A stretch of DNA of 64,000 bases from Nematopogon swammerdamellus (taxonomy: Eukaryota; Arthropoda; Insecta; Lepidoptera; Adelidae), in assembly GCA_946902875.1 (NCBI GenBank), contig OX336349.1, positions 10,129,891 through 10,193,890 of the forward strand, written 5' to 3'. Made by a program: the position numbers and the translations under genes. Shown here piece by piece: positions 53,051 to 64,000 of this stretch (the first letter of the stretch is position 1; each line of letters starts with the position of its first letter). The notes under the pieces were generated by a model. The model searched no databases. It worked only from the letters and a program-made list of their open reading frames with translations, and was not told the origin of the DNA.

Positions 53051-53327
53051 ACATTTCACCAAAGTCAAATTTCAAAATCCAGAATTCATAATTTTCACAT
53101 ATTGCTCTTTACAATCATTTAAATTAAAAATGAAAAGCACAAGAAACATCGGGTCAAAGAGCTATTGAAAAATTTGTGAAAATTACGTCACTCGACCTTA
53201 GACCTTTTGAAAATTGTGGAAGCTTTAATTCATGTACTTTGCTAAAGTAATATTTCTGTTAGTGTATTAACAGTTTTTTTTTTATATTTTCGTTCATGCT
53301 TCCGTAATTCAGCCAGTATGGAAACCG

Positions 53328-53765
53328 TTGAAACCTGAAGAATTTCAGTTTAATCGCGCTCTCGTTCAGGGTTACATATTTTATAAATATACGCTAAGTA
53401 AACTCACTGCAAAATCGTCAAAAACCCGCAGAGGAAAATCCAAACATTTCAATACAGCTAAACCAACTCGGAGCATTCTTCGAAATGTGGGTTCAGTTGA
53501 AGTGAAGACGCGAGGTGCCGGCAGGGTCCTCACTTTATGTGGACCAGCGAAAAAGATGACAGCAATAAAGGGAATTGTGGGAAGGGCTCGCCTTATCAGC
53601 GCACCTTTTCGGGGATGTTTTCAGGGGGAGATAAGGCGGTCTTATTACCTACTGTGTACTCCACATGCAGATCCCTCTACCTTTGAAGACGGGCCGGAGG
53701 CGATGTCACGAGAAAATGTTAAAAAAATATTGCCTGCTTTTGGGTTGGTTCATGATAACATATAA
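53328..53765 (+). CDS. orphan ORF, 145 codons, unknown
   Basis: Open for 145 codons without an ATG start; 53328 is TTG. The product is basic in its first half (TAKSSKTRRGKSKHFNTAK) and rich in Gly/Arg in the middle, ending in FGLVHDNI. I do not recognise it. Given the AT content, an open frame of this length is mildly unusual, but chance cannot be excluded. Confidence 0.2.
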   Translation: MKPEEFQFNRALVQGYIFYKYTLSKLTAKSSKTRRGKSKHFNTAKPTRSILRNVGSVEVKTRGAGRVLTLCGPAKKMTAIKGIVGRARLISAPFRGCFQGEIRRSYYLLCTPHADPSTFEDGPEAMSRENVKKILPAFGLVHDNI

Positions 53766-54922
53766 AAGTTTTATATTTTAATTACGTTATGTCCTATATA
53801 TTATATCCCTATTTACTTATTATTAGGGAGGCGTATGTTGCGAGAGGAGACTCTCAACGGTTGACACACTCCGACTGACTGACTGAATTATTATTTATTT
53901 TGTTCACTCTTGGGCGCCTCCTCTCTAAAACCATTTTAATTCCATTCTGTCATTTCTATATGAGATTCCTATTTTGATTATATAACTTATTTGACTGAAA
54001 ATTACTTGGCGCTTGTCCTGGCAAGACATAGTGTCCAGTTATACATTAACTTTCATCAACGCTTTTCGTCTCCTGGCATTGAGACAGACGAATTGAGAAA
54101 TGGTGCGATATTCGTACATTTTTACTACGATTTACGATTACGAACATTTCGATTAATTGAAAACATACAAACCTACAGCGAAGACATTCCTCGATTCCAT
54201 TTCAGATACGCGTGTATACCTATTTATTCGCGTTGTATTGGTACCGTCAATATTTTTGGAAATCAAATCTTTGAAGTAGCAATTACCGCGTTCGATAGCG
54301 CGAAAACATAACGAGTTATCGCTACAGTAGCGTTAGACAAAAGAAAAATTGAAGAACGAGATACCTCCAATTACATGGAACAATTTAATTAAACAAAGGG
54401 AAACTCCGAGGGTCTCGGTTCGCGGCCGCATCAAAGGGTTTCATAATTTATTCCATTCGTCACCATTATTTCAAAGCGTCAATTAGGTATCTAATCGCCG
54501 GTCCACTCGCTCGGGCTTGTTAAATTCTATTCAATGCAAAATAGGCGAAGTGTCACCCTCGGAGGCGAGCTGTGGGCGTGGATAGACCCCTGGCTTCGCT
54601 CCGAGGACGGCGGCGGAGCCTCACGAGCAGTCACGACGACGACGCAGACGTCCCGACGCGGCTTTGTCAGTCACCGCACAGCGCCGACCCTTTCAAATCC
54701 CGCGGGGCCACAAGCCCCGTAAAATTTCAACCCTTGCAAAACGTAAGCAGGATCGACTTTATTTCGTGTGGCGGATTTCTGGAAGCAGGCAAATTAAATT
54801 TGGAACCCGCATTGGCGGGGCTGGCGGCATCGATTTTAAAATCAGTTATTGCTGTAAGAAATGTGCTAAAATCGATGATATCATTGGATTTTTTTAATTC
54901 TGTTTTTTTTTTCACGATTTTT
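53766..54922. other. no gene recognised; GC-rich patch 54560-54730
   Basis: Frames over 54534-55027 overlap in all phases and reflect GC-rich composition. Nothing is supported. Confidence 0.35.
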
Positions 54923-55356
54923 AGGTTCCCTACATTAAAAGGTAAGAACTCAACTCTTATAAGATCACTTCCGTGCCCGTCCGTCTGTCACAGAGGTTTT
55001 TCAAAACTAAGTAACGTAGAAACTTGAAATTTGGCATAATGATAGATCTTGATGACGCGATGATGTCAATAGCTAGATAATAATTTATTTTAGATTAATA
55101 TGAGGGTCAGTTAGGTACCATTCAAAAAAAGAAAATTAACGTATCGTGATCATTTGAAAGAGCTGAATGTAAGGATAAAAAAAATATAAATGTAAAGGTC
55201 AGTTGTCTTTATTTAGGCGTTTCGTTATTTTCGAAAACACAATAATTTGGTAAACACATAACACAAATATAATGTATACGGAACCATCGGTGCCCGACTA
55301 CGAAACAATTATTTAATCTGTGCCCGAGTCCGACTCGCACTTGGCGGCGTTTTCAC
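54923..55356 (+). repeat. GGTTCCCTACATTAAAAGG ... CGACTCGCACTTGGC repeat
   Basis: It begins TTTTTAGGTTCCCTAC, has CCGTCCGTCTGTC and TTGAAATTTGGCATAATGA, and ends GTGCCCGAGTCCGACTCGCA. It is a full-length-looking member of a common lepidopteran dispersed family. Confidence 0.8.
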
Positions 55357-55815
55357 AATTAGATCATAGTTGAAAAATAGCTGTAGAAAGAATTTCTGAA
55401 TTATCTAAACCGCTAATTTTCTGTCATATGTACTGCGAGTCCGCGACAAATCGGTGACTTTAAAAGGGTTAATGTTACCTACTTCATTGTTGCAGTCTTT
55501 ACACACTCTTTCTACCTACTTGTAGGATACATAAAGGAACGCTGGCGAGCAAACAAAGTATTCAATGTATTTTTTTATGAATAAGAACATCCGCATAATG
55601 CAATGTGATTGAACGATCAGATTTCCTTCCGGGATCCAAATAGCTACGTTGAATTTACTGCAACATTAAATTTATTCCGATCTGAAAATCGTGTCGACTT
55701 CTTTCGGTTGATCCCAGAAATGACAGGGACAAAGTAAGGGACAGAAATAACAAGTTATTGCTAAAGACCCTGCTAGAAGGGTAACGATTTCAAACATTCA
55801 AGATTTCGGACTCAT

Positions 55816-56402
55816 TTTTAGGTTTCCGTATCCCGTACGGAAGCCTATTACTAAGCCTCCGCCGTCTGTCCGTCCTTCTGTCCGAGGGCTGTATCTCTTG
55901 AACCGTAATAGGTAGCCCGTTTAAATTTTCACAGAATATGCGTTACTATGGCGGATATAACAACAAATAAGAAAAATAAGAAAATGTTAAAAATTAACGG
56001 GGGCCCCCATACAAGAAACGTTCAATAAAATAGATTAGTCACACTATTGAATAATAGATGGCGCCACAGGCTTTTATACATTGCATGTTGAAAGACAAAA
56101 GATAGGCAGATAATAGCGGATAGATATTCTTAAATGTTTACTTTTTCGAAATCAATTTCATTTTGGTTTATTATGTTTTCATGACAGTTTTCACATTGAC
56201 GTATTTGATTTTCAAATATGACATCTTTGTTTATGTTGCATTTGTGGACATAATTGTTACCACGGTTCTGATTGTTTCTAGGGTTACGGTTACTTCCTTG
56301 GTTACCGTTGTTACTTCCTTGGTTACCGTTGTTATTTCCTTGGTTACAATTTTTTGTAGATACGGAAACCTCCGTGCGCGAGTAAAACTCGCACTTAACA
56401 GA
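55816..56402 (+). repeat. TTTCCGTATCCCGTACGG repeat, second full copy, with nested insert
   Basis: Same sequence as 9857-10665 (without its 9926-10380 insert). It reads through ATAGATGGCGCCACAGGC and AATAGCGGATAGATA, then is interrupted at 56127 and resumes TAGATACGGAAACCTCC at 56357. Confidence 0.85.
56127..56356 (-). mobile_element. 230-bp insertion with 6-bp duplication, coding-like on the minus strand
   Basis: The direct repeat TAGATA lies at 56121-56126 and 56357-56362. The copy at 10610 shows the empty site GCGGATAGATACGG. On the minus strand the insert reads open: Gly/Asn/Gln repeats (GNNNGNQGSNNGNQGSN), then NNYVHKCNINKD and IRQCENCHENII, ending in a stop at 56131-56129. Spaced Cys/His suggests a partial zinc-binding motif like a retrotransposon gag, but the family is not identified. 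No terminal repeats or poly(A). Confidence 0.7.
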
Positions 56403-57189
56403 TTTTTTCACAACACCTTTGCCGTGTCCGCTCTTGTATTTTGCCCATTGGTTCTATAAAAGTTAAAACACATCATAACTTGGGGGCGAATAATTATATC
56501 AACCTGCATTGATGTTGCAGATAGATACAGATATAAATTAACCAAAAGTACCAACCTATAACTATGTTTCGTTTTCTGTTTCAGGTATGATTACTACAAT
56601 CTTCTGACACTATTAGCACGGTAAGATTAATAGAAATTCCAGTTCATTTAAATTAAAACATACCTTCATTTGTAAATAAGGAAAAAAAAAACAATTCTAA
56701 AAATAATATAATTTTTATCCACTTCTTTCGGCGTCTGCCAATATAATCCTGCATAAATACATATTAATAGATGTTAAAATGCTAATAAAGCTTCTTGAAT
56801 TTTCTCATTTATCAAAAATAGAGCATCTTCTAATTTAGTAAGTGGAGTGTTTGACGCCGTTCCAATTAAGGGCGCCAAGGAGGCGTTGAGCGCTTTAATT
56901 AAATATGAAAATCACGTGGCTTATCATTACTCCAGGCCTTTACACCGCCCACCGCAGCCAAATGCCAGGTATTCAGGGTTCCGTAAGGCCTTGGTCGCAC
57001 ATTTATGTGGAGGGTGACACCACTTCTTATAAAGGTAAGTATAATTGCATGCCTATAAGCATGTGAATTTGATAATTTATTTAATAAGCGTGCATCATCG
57101 CTCGCGTTAAATTTAAAGCTATTCAATAGAAATATAACATTTTACGTCATAAGTGGCCTAGATAGTGCATTAAAAAATTAAAAAATAAA
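56403..57189. other. no feature recognised
   Basis: Intergenic AT-rich sequence. Confidence 0.4.
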
Positions 57190-57532
57190 TGACCAAGAGC
57201 GAGTCAGGCTCGCACAAATTATGGTTCCGTACTAAAACAAAAATATGGATTAGAAACCTAGGAAAACAGGTGCGGTCATTTTTTGCACATTTTTAGGTAT
57301 ATCATTAAGACAATATTTTCAGCATCATTAGCTCTTTCAAGTGATACCCCACACGATATGTTAGTTTAAACTTTGTTTTTTATTGTTAAATTGGTCCCTC
57401 ATACCTATTAATGTAAAATAAATTTTTATCTAGTGTTTTGGTAAGCGATATAAGACTATGTGCGCGTCGTCAAGATCTACCATTTTGATCTTATAATGGT
57501 TCCGTTTTTCCTTTTAAGGTACGGAACCATAA
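57190..57532 (-). repeat. GGTTCCGTACC repeat, minus strand
   Basis: Starts ACCAAGAGCGAGTCAGGCTC (inverse of the CTCGC end) and ends GGTTCCGTTTTTCCTTTTAA, GGTACGGAACC. Same family as 54923. Confidence 0.75.
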
Positions 57533-58734
57533 AAAACAACCAAACATCATTTTATTATTGGGAAATTGTACAGATTCGTCATGATCAAAATCAATCTTCT
57601 AGTGCCAGGTTTTCGAATCAGCCTCCATACCTGTGTTACCGGACGCTATCTTGCGGGCGCGGCGCGGGCGCAAAGCGGCAAGATCTACACAACGGCAAAG
57701 CGCCAAGATTTACACAATATTTCTAGATTTTTTTTGTGTGAAACCTAAATGAATAACATATACTTTCGAAATTAACATTAAAAATAAACATGCCATTCGT
57801 TTTATGTCGTTTTTTTTTTCATCACTAACGACTTAGACCGAGTCTAATTTACTGCCTTTACGTAATAAAATATTCATGGTTGCTAATAAAAAAGTTAGAT
57901 CCTGTATAGTGTTTCACTGACACCTTGATAGTTTATTAATAGTAATCAAGAAAAGAAATATGAACTCCCTCTCGCATTATTATGTTTATGTATACATAAT
58001 ACATTTACTCGTACATAGGTACTAGATACTTTAATTTATTGTCTAGTAATTTTTTTTATTTTCAAAACAATGTCTAATTTTTTATCAATGCACTGATAAC
58101 TTTGTTTTCGCCGAAATAATAACGTGACTAAACTTTCACTCCCGAAATTGCGTCTTCAAACGATACGTAAACGGGTCTAACAGTTTCCACTTGCACCTTG
58201 TGGATAGAGACTGCAGTAATACTGCTTGATTGCCCAGCGGATTGTGGCGTCATTTCAATTGCGAGCTCCGGAAATCCACTTTCAGCTTAAAAACCGCAAC
58301 ATTCAAGAGAAGGATCCATCTCTTTACGTACGGCTGGACTGTGCATCCATAATTACTGCTCTGTGCTGGCTCGTCGACGTCGGCGCCGCGGCGGCTTGCA
58401 GCCAGGCGCAGCCGCCGCGCCGGCGGCAGCGGCGCGCAATCATTGCATTTACCGCCCCAATTATCATGCGGGCCACAGCGAGTGCCGGAACACCGTTCCG
58501 TTACCCAACAGAGTTGAATAAAACGCGATGTGGGCACATTCTGGTCTTGCGAAAATATACCGAATGTAACCCTAATTTAGTCCTTGACAACTCGCCCCAC
58601 GTACACACATACTTACAACACAGGAATATTAGACAATTTATGTATTCCCTGTTTTTATTTAATTTTTTTGCATGCTTTTTTAGTACATAGAAGTTAACTA
58701 ACACTTATAAAACATATACATTTTATAATTTTTA
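57533..58734. other. no gene recognised; GC-rich patch 58375-58440
   Basis: The patch (GGCGCCGCGGCGGCTTGCAG) may be a promoter remnant. Overlapping frames 58226-58690 on both strands reflect composition. Confidence 0.35.
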
Positions 58735-59035
58735 TTCGTTGACCGTGCGACCGTTTGTGGCTGACCATCGTTCGGATTCCACTTGAAATTCTAGGTTACT
58801 TCCCATCACACCTTACTAGGTGGTAGGGTTTAACCCGTCCGGGTTAGTACCACCGCACTGGATGAAAGGTCAGTCGAAGCGGCTATATAAATAGTTTGCG
58901 TTTTCCGTCCAGTTCAGTGTAGCCGGCACGACCAAAGGGAAGCACTGACATGGGACCTAGTTCACCAAAGTGTTATGGGCCGACATCACGGATTTTTAGG
59001 TAATGTAGCCAACCGTGCCAGTTTCCATTAAAAAC
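58735..59035 (+). repeat. SINE copy 3 (same family as 6305 and 13474)
   Basis: Starts TTGACCGTGCGACCGTTTGT, the very end of the 5S-like head. It continues GGTAGGGTTTAACCCGTCCG, TAGTACCACCGCACTGGATG, GTTCAGTGTAGCCGGCACGA and GTGTTATGGGCCGACATCAC. Confidence 0.8.
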
Positions 59036-61185
59036 ATATAACTAAAAAATTGGAGTTGCATGCCTTCCCAAATAAATTGATACCTTGTAAATAATTCCCA
59101 AGAAATACGATAAATTCTGGCTTTGAAACTATAGTTCTTATCCTAAAGGTTTAATATGTTTTTAATCCTTATCATTATCCTGTAAGGTTGGCGCTATGCA
59201 GCATTGTCGTTAGTAAATCAAATTAGAGCCCGCCAGCCAGGGTCTCGCGTTATATTCCGGTAGGACATCTACTTGCTAGACCAGATCGCACTTAAGGCGA
59301 TAACTTTGTTAGCGATCTGCACAATTGTGTTGTTGAACGAGTGCTACGTTCAAATACTTCATATTAAGATATTATGAGGACTATGAGAGTTGGTATAAGT
59401 AATGTTGTAATGTAGAATTGATTAATTAGTAAATTTGTGTAATTTCAGAATAACTATATGCTAGGGAACTGCCAATATTATTGGTTTCGATGAAACTCAT
59501 TTCAAGTTTCACGTACAAAATTGGATGGTAAATATTTCACTGGGAAACTATTTATTTAAAATGTAAACTAATTTGTTAAATAATTATTAAAACAAATATT
59601 ATTGCTAACAATTAAAATAAAAGCTTACATAACCATGTGAACAATTTCACTAAAATTTAGATTGGGGATGCAGCGGAGTGTTCCAAGGACATTCGCCGCA
59701 TTCCTATGCCATGTCGTGATGCTGAACCTCTGTTTGAGGTTTCTGATATAATTTTTAATTTTGAGCCTAAAACATTAACTACACTTACATTTGAACACAA
59801 TGCCGAATAATATAACACCGTAAAAATATTTTATGAACAGCGACGGTGTAGAACAACATTTTAAATCTGATATAGATTGTAATGTCCTCGATGACACGTG
59901 CATAAATATGTCTAGCTTGTCATCAAATACAGCAAAAACTGTAAATTTACACTCTGGTCGCTCATTCTTGATCTCCAAGCGCATAAATTTGAATGTGGAC
60001 TTTCCACAGACCGATTTGCAAAAAAAAAAGATTAGCATCAACCTGACCATTCGATTTACTATCTGGTACAACATCGTTCCACTGCGGCGTACGCTCCGCA
60101 ACGAATTTATCGGGGTTATTAAGTGATTAAAGCTAATCAAATAGACTTTTATGATTATTTTCAGTGCCGTGATAAGAGAATAATATGTAGATTTTAGGAT
60201 TATAATAATCCCATTGTTCCCGGGTACTCCCTTGTTTTTCTCAAAAAGTACACAAGCACCGGTGAAGATTTTTGTGTAGATAAGCTTTTTGAATTATTGT
60301 CTTAGGAAATTGAGATGAAAATTACGGAGAATTACTCTATTCATTTTAATCATTATATAATGACGTATGTCATTTAGTTATCGTCTTAATATTTTATCGA
60401 TTTTATTTTCATAATCATAATTATCTTTGTAAACATTTTCGATATCGTCGCAGCCAACAACTGGATAACGGAGTTCGAAGATTTTGAGATTAATTTTAAT
60501 CCCCTTGTTCCGGGGGTTTCTCTTCAATTTCTTCAAAACGGTAAAACAAAGTTGAAATATAATGTTAGGGATAAGGTTTGTGTAAAATTTGTCCTTGGAA
60601 TATAAAAAAAAAAATTAAAAATTGACCACAATTTGCTGACGTCATCAAACGGAAGTATGCCGTTATTTTATCAAGATCATTCTTAAGTATCTTTGTTTGA
60701 TAATGATGTACCTACTATGTACTTACTAAATCCTTATCATTATTTACATCAACGTTTGTAGATAGCTTGCACTTTGTGTTTATGTGTATTTTTTTCCCCG
60801 CCACAGGCTGAAGTGGCTAGTCATATTTTAAGTGAAGTGATTAGATAGGATTTTTTTAGAGAGCGATAAATAGCACTCACTAAACTTTGTTTCAATATTG
60901 AGTCAAATGCATATTTTTTCTGGTTTTTAGGGAACAAATTGTATAAAATAATTCCTCCTCCATCCTCCTCCATATCCTCCTATCTCCTAGCCCCATACAG
61001 ATGTAAAACACGATCGTGGAGCGCCTACAATTGATAATATCAAGGAGTGTGTGTAGAGATTAAGCTGTCGTTGTTGAGAAAACTGACACAACAGCCCAAC
61101 GCTTTTCATTTTAAATCTGTATGGGGCTAAGATAAATTATTTTATTATTTTTAGCTCGGTTTAAAAAGCTGATTGAAGGGCAAAT
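59036..61185. other. no gene recognised; unidentified open segments near 59660-60125
   Basis: 59660-59808 reads for 49 codons (ECSKDIRRIPMPCRDAEPLF) after an AG that could be a splice acceptor. 59833-60126 (+) reads for 97 codons with polar composition. Neither is recognised, and overlap with a 121-codon minus frame argues for caution. The rest is AT-rich. Confidence 0.3.
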
Positions 61186-61189
61186 ATTA

Positions 61190-61265
61190 AGTTACCAAGG
61201 GCGAGGCCGAAGGCCGAGCTGCGTTAATTATAAATACATACATACTATCTCAAAGAAAGTAACCC
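61190..61265 (+). repeat. single unit of the GGCCGAAGGCC minisatellite
   Basis: AAGTTACCAAGGGCGAGGCC, GAAGGCCGAGCTGCGTT and TCTCAAAGAAAGTAA match one unit of the 52650-53050 array. Confidence 0.8.
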
Positions 61266-61707
61266 CAATCACATCACATATATTATTGGTGGTAACATGT
61301 AAATACTATGAAAGCCAACAGATCGATATGCAATTTGGCATAAGAATATCTTCTAATGTAACGCTAACGGAGCCACTGACACATCATATCGGTTTGATAC
61401 ATAGGTTAGATATTATATATTAACGTAGGTACAGCATTTCGCCGTACATTTCTCTATCAAACAACTTTATCTACACAAAAAAACTAAATCTAATAACAAA
61501 TAAACAGAAAAATAAATGTATAACATACTATGGGATACTGTTAAAGGTGATTGTGTTCATGAAACTGAATAACTTTTATTTTCCAACTTTTAATCTTTTC
61601 TATTCTCCATACAAGTGGAGGTTGGAGTAAAAAAAAAAATTTTGCACATAAGAAAGTCGTAAAACGAAGGTTATCACCTTACAGGTGTAAGTGTATTTCA
61701 GTATTAC

Positions 61708-61757
61708 CAAAGAGTTTGTATTACGTCGCTGCGCTCCTACGTAATACAAACTCTTTG
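61708..61757. repeat. perfect hairpin repeat, CAAAGAGTTTGTATTACGT arms
   Basis: 19-base arms 61708-61726 and 61739-61757, loop CGCTGCGCTCCT. The left arm and loop are identical to 32937-32966. Confidence 0.85.
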
Positions 61758-61859
61758 AGTATTACATAACCTTATTTCAGACACAGTTTATAAACCTACT
61801 TAAATTTACTAAATTAACGTTTATAAACCTACGTAAATTTACTAAATTAGATCAGTGGT

Positions 61860-62096
61860 TTGCGACAACAGAGAGACAAAACAATTTCCGCCCGCGCTAA
61901 AACCATTTCGGTTGAAGGCAGAATAGTGGCTCTGCGGAGCATCGGAAGAGGAAGTCCATCAGCGAGTCTGAGCGGGTAATTAGTGCAGTTTTCACTGCGT
62001 CACGCGCGGGAGATGGATCGCTCGTCACACGAGCTCTGAGCACTCGACCTAGCACTGCGTCCAGTGGGCATGTCGATTATTTTGACTAAGAATAGG
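61860..62096 (+). promoter_or_regulatory. possible non-coding first exon of a host gene
   Basis: A GC-richer block with TGCAGTTTTCACTGCGTCAC and ends in AATAG|GTAAGG (62093), a strong splice donor. Promoter-like context, but no downstream exon is seen. Confidence 0.25.
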
Positions 62097-64000
62097 TAAG
62101 GCTTGAGTTTGAGTTTGTAAGTCTTATATTTTGTGTTATATCCATTTGGTAACACGATACACTCGGATAAATATTGTAATTACCATATAGCCATTTTATT
62201 ACACTTTGTTCCTTTAGGAACTAGGGCCATGTCATGCCTTATAGCATGGACAGCCTAACCCGAGGCGAACACACGGACGCACACAAATGCATTTCTCCAA
62301 TACAATGCTTGACACGCACCTATACGTGGCCTGAGCACTACTACACTCGCAGAATTGTATGCTCACCGTCATGCGTGAATTCATTTGTACACCTCAGGTT
62401 AGAACGAACGACCTATACCTTTGGTCGTTCCGATTACACTGTACCAGATGTATTAAATTTATGATATCATATTTTGCTTAGTTCAAGCCCATACCTAAAT
62501 GTGTACCGCTTTTGATATAAACATTAACTATTACTTTGAACTATTTCAGTTTCCGTTTCAGTATCTGTTTATCCAGTCAGTAATACTATGGTAATACACA
62601 CAAGTACAGTTAGGTGTTTATGTGTCCATCGAATAGTTAAAAAAACCTACGAGTATGTACATTGTATGTAATATAATTAATCGGGACTTACAGAACTGAT
62701 TAAGAAATTGGGTTACCTTAACTTGTAATCGCACTGTACACTGGAAGCAGTACTAAGAAGCACCGACGGAACAGTCACCGCCACATGAACAAAACTGGAA
62801 TCCGGCATCTCCCGGTGCAGTAAGGTTGAAAATCCGCGGGTAAAATGCAGTGAAAACTTTAGTGTGGGGGAAAGTAAAAGTACGAAATTAAACGGCGGAA
62901 AGTAGATGAAGTGAAGCGCAGAATTAGCTTTTTCTTCAAATTGGTGTCTTTATTCTGCTAATCAGATTCTATAAACAATATTTTACAGATATAGTATTCG
63001 TTTACATTTTATAATTTGCTGAGTACCTTATGCAGCAAAACTTCTGCGATAAGTTGATATGATTGGTCATAAGTACTTACATAGTTAATTTTTTCAAATA
63101 TTAAGTTAGTATTTTATGAAGTTCTATTTATTTTTTTAAGAGAATGCGTTATTGACAGATACGGAACCCTCGGCGAGCGAGACTAACTCGCTCTTTACCG
63201 TTTTTTTTTTCTAGTGAGCGAAGTTACTCAAATCGTGTTTTCAAAAAGCTACAGATATGCACTGATAGATGAAGTTGTACATATTATGTATTAAAAAAAA
63301 ATAAAAAAACGTAATGACAGGTGAGTAATATTGATGGTCTTAAAAATTTACTACAAATTATTTCTAATTCAGTAAGTCTCAACAATCAATATTTAATTAT
63401 GCATACATTGTACAAACAAATAAATATACACAAAAAGTACAGGTATTATTTAATTTATTTAAAATGTGAATAATCTCAGCGTCTCGTAAAGCAGCAAAAA
63501 TTTTAAAAATATATTGGCTACTCGTTAATTCTCAACTACTACTATTGTTCCAGCTACTTCCCAACAAATCGTTTGAACACAAAACAAGTCTACTCTCTAT
63601 TCCTGCCGAGCTCCACCAGAAGCAAAGAAACTCTGGATCGATCCTACCTCTCATTAGAGCGAGGCAAGTTCGACCGCACCAAAACACATAGCCTGGGGGA
63701 TGTTTGCATTTAATTTCATGGCTGCCAAACAAGAAGAAGGGTCGTAGCGAGTCGCGGGCGGTCGTGGACTTACTATTAAATATTACGGGAAAACCTTCGA
63801 GTTGGAAAGAGGTCGCTCTCGTGTCTAATATTGTTTCATGCTGACCTTTATAACTTTTTGTACCTACTTAAGTAAATGTTTATAACTGTGAATGTGTAAT
63901 AAGTTGAAATGAAAGTAATTAAAATAGATCTACTTTATTTATACATACATAGGTACATAATGAATTTTCTATACAAACGATAATAAACGAATTCGCACAT
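62097..64000. other. no gene recognised
   Basis: AT-rich. 63155-63210 has a fragment of the GGTTCCG family (ACGGAACCCTCGGCGAGCGA). A short segment at 63540-63720 is moderately GC-rich with frames on both strands, unidentified. Confidence 0.35.

Overview
The window looks like nuclear DNA from an arthropod, most probably a moth or butterfly. It is AT-rich, has almost no host coding sequence, and is packed with short dispersed repeats of kinds I associate from memory with Lepidoptera: repeats starting GGTTTCCGTACC and ending CTCGCACTTGGCCGG, repeats starting CCCCCGACG, tRNA- and 5S-related SINEs, and long fold-back elements. The species cannot be named from the sequence.

The main object is a complete virus-like DNA transposon of the Polinton/Maverick (adintovirus-like) class at 35453-45622 (10,170 bp). 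It is flanked by a perfect 6-bp target duplication, AACGTT, and starts AG and ends CT, as Polintons do. It sits inside the endonuclease domain of an older non-LTR retrotransposon (left half 34490-35452, right half 45623-48064). Removing the element and one AACGTT restores the retrotransposon reading frame at the junction. On the plus strand it carries, in order: a packaging ATPase, a DUF8207-like protein, a small protein with a tail-fibre-like motif, a retroviral-type integrase with a chromodomain-like tail, a phospholipase A2/pX-like minor capsid protein, an adenain-like protease, a penton-like protein, a 46-residue overlapping ORF, a double jelly-roll major capsid protein and a 160-residue protein of unknown role. 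These genes nearly abut, and several have their own TATA/initiator-like promoter. The minus strand holds only a small decayed piece of protein-primed DNA polymerase B and a short two-exon gene I do not recognise. Both ends fold into large, nearly perfect palindromes (26 of 27 arm positions match on the left), a hairpin-telomere-like architecture.

With most genes open but the polymerase reduced to a scar, and with frame lesions at the protease start and the penton C-terminus, the copy is probably dead by itself. The integrase and capsid genes are well preserved, so insertion was fairly recent.

Other regions. 1-4245 is a non-LTR retrotransposon with a long open endonuclease/reverse transcriptase frame (971 residues from 544). 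5315-5613 is an RTE-like reverse transcriptase fragment. 6305-32900 holds SINEs (one family has a 5S rRNA-derived head), MITEs, fold-backs, tandem repeats and three C-terminal scraps of one reverse transcriptase family. 48065-64000 holds tandem repeats, dispersed repeats with a nested insertion at 56127-56356, and GC-rich islands that may be promoters or first exons of an unseen host gene. No complete host protein gene can be supported.
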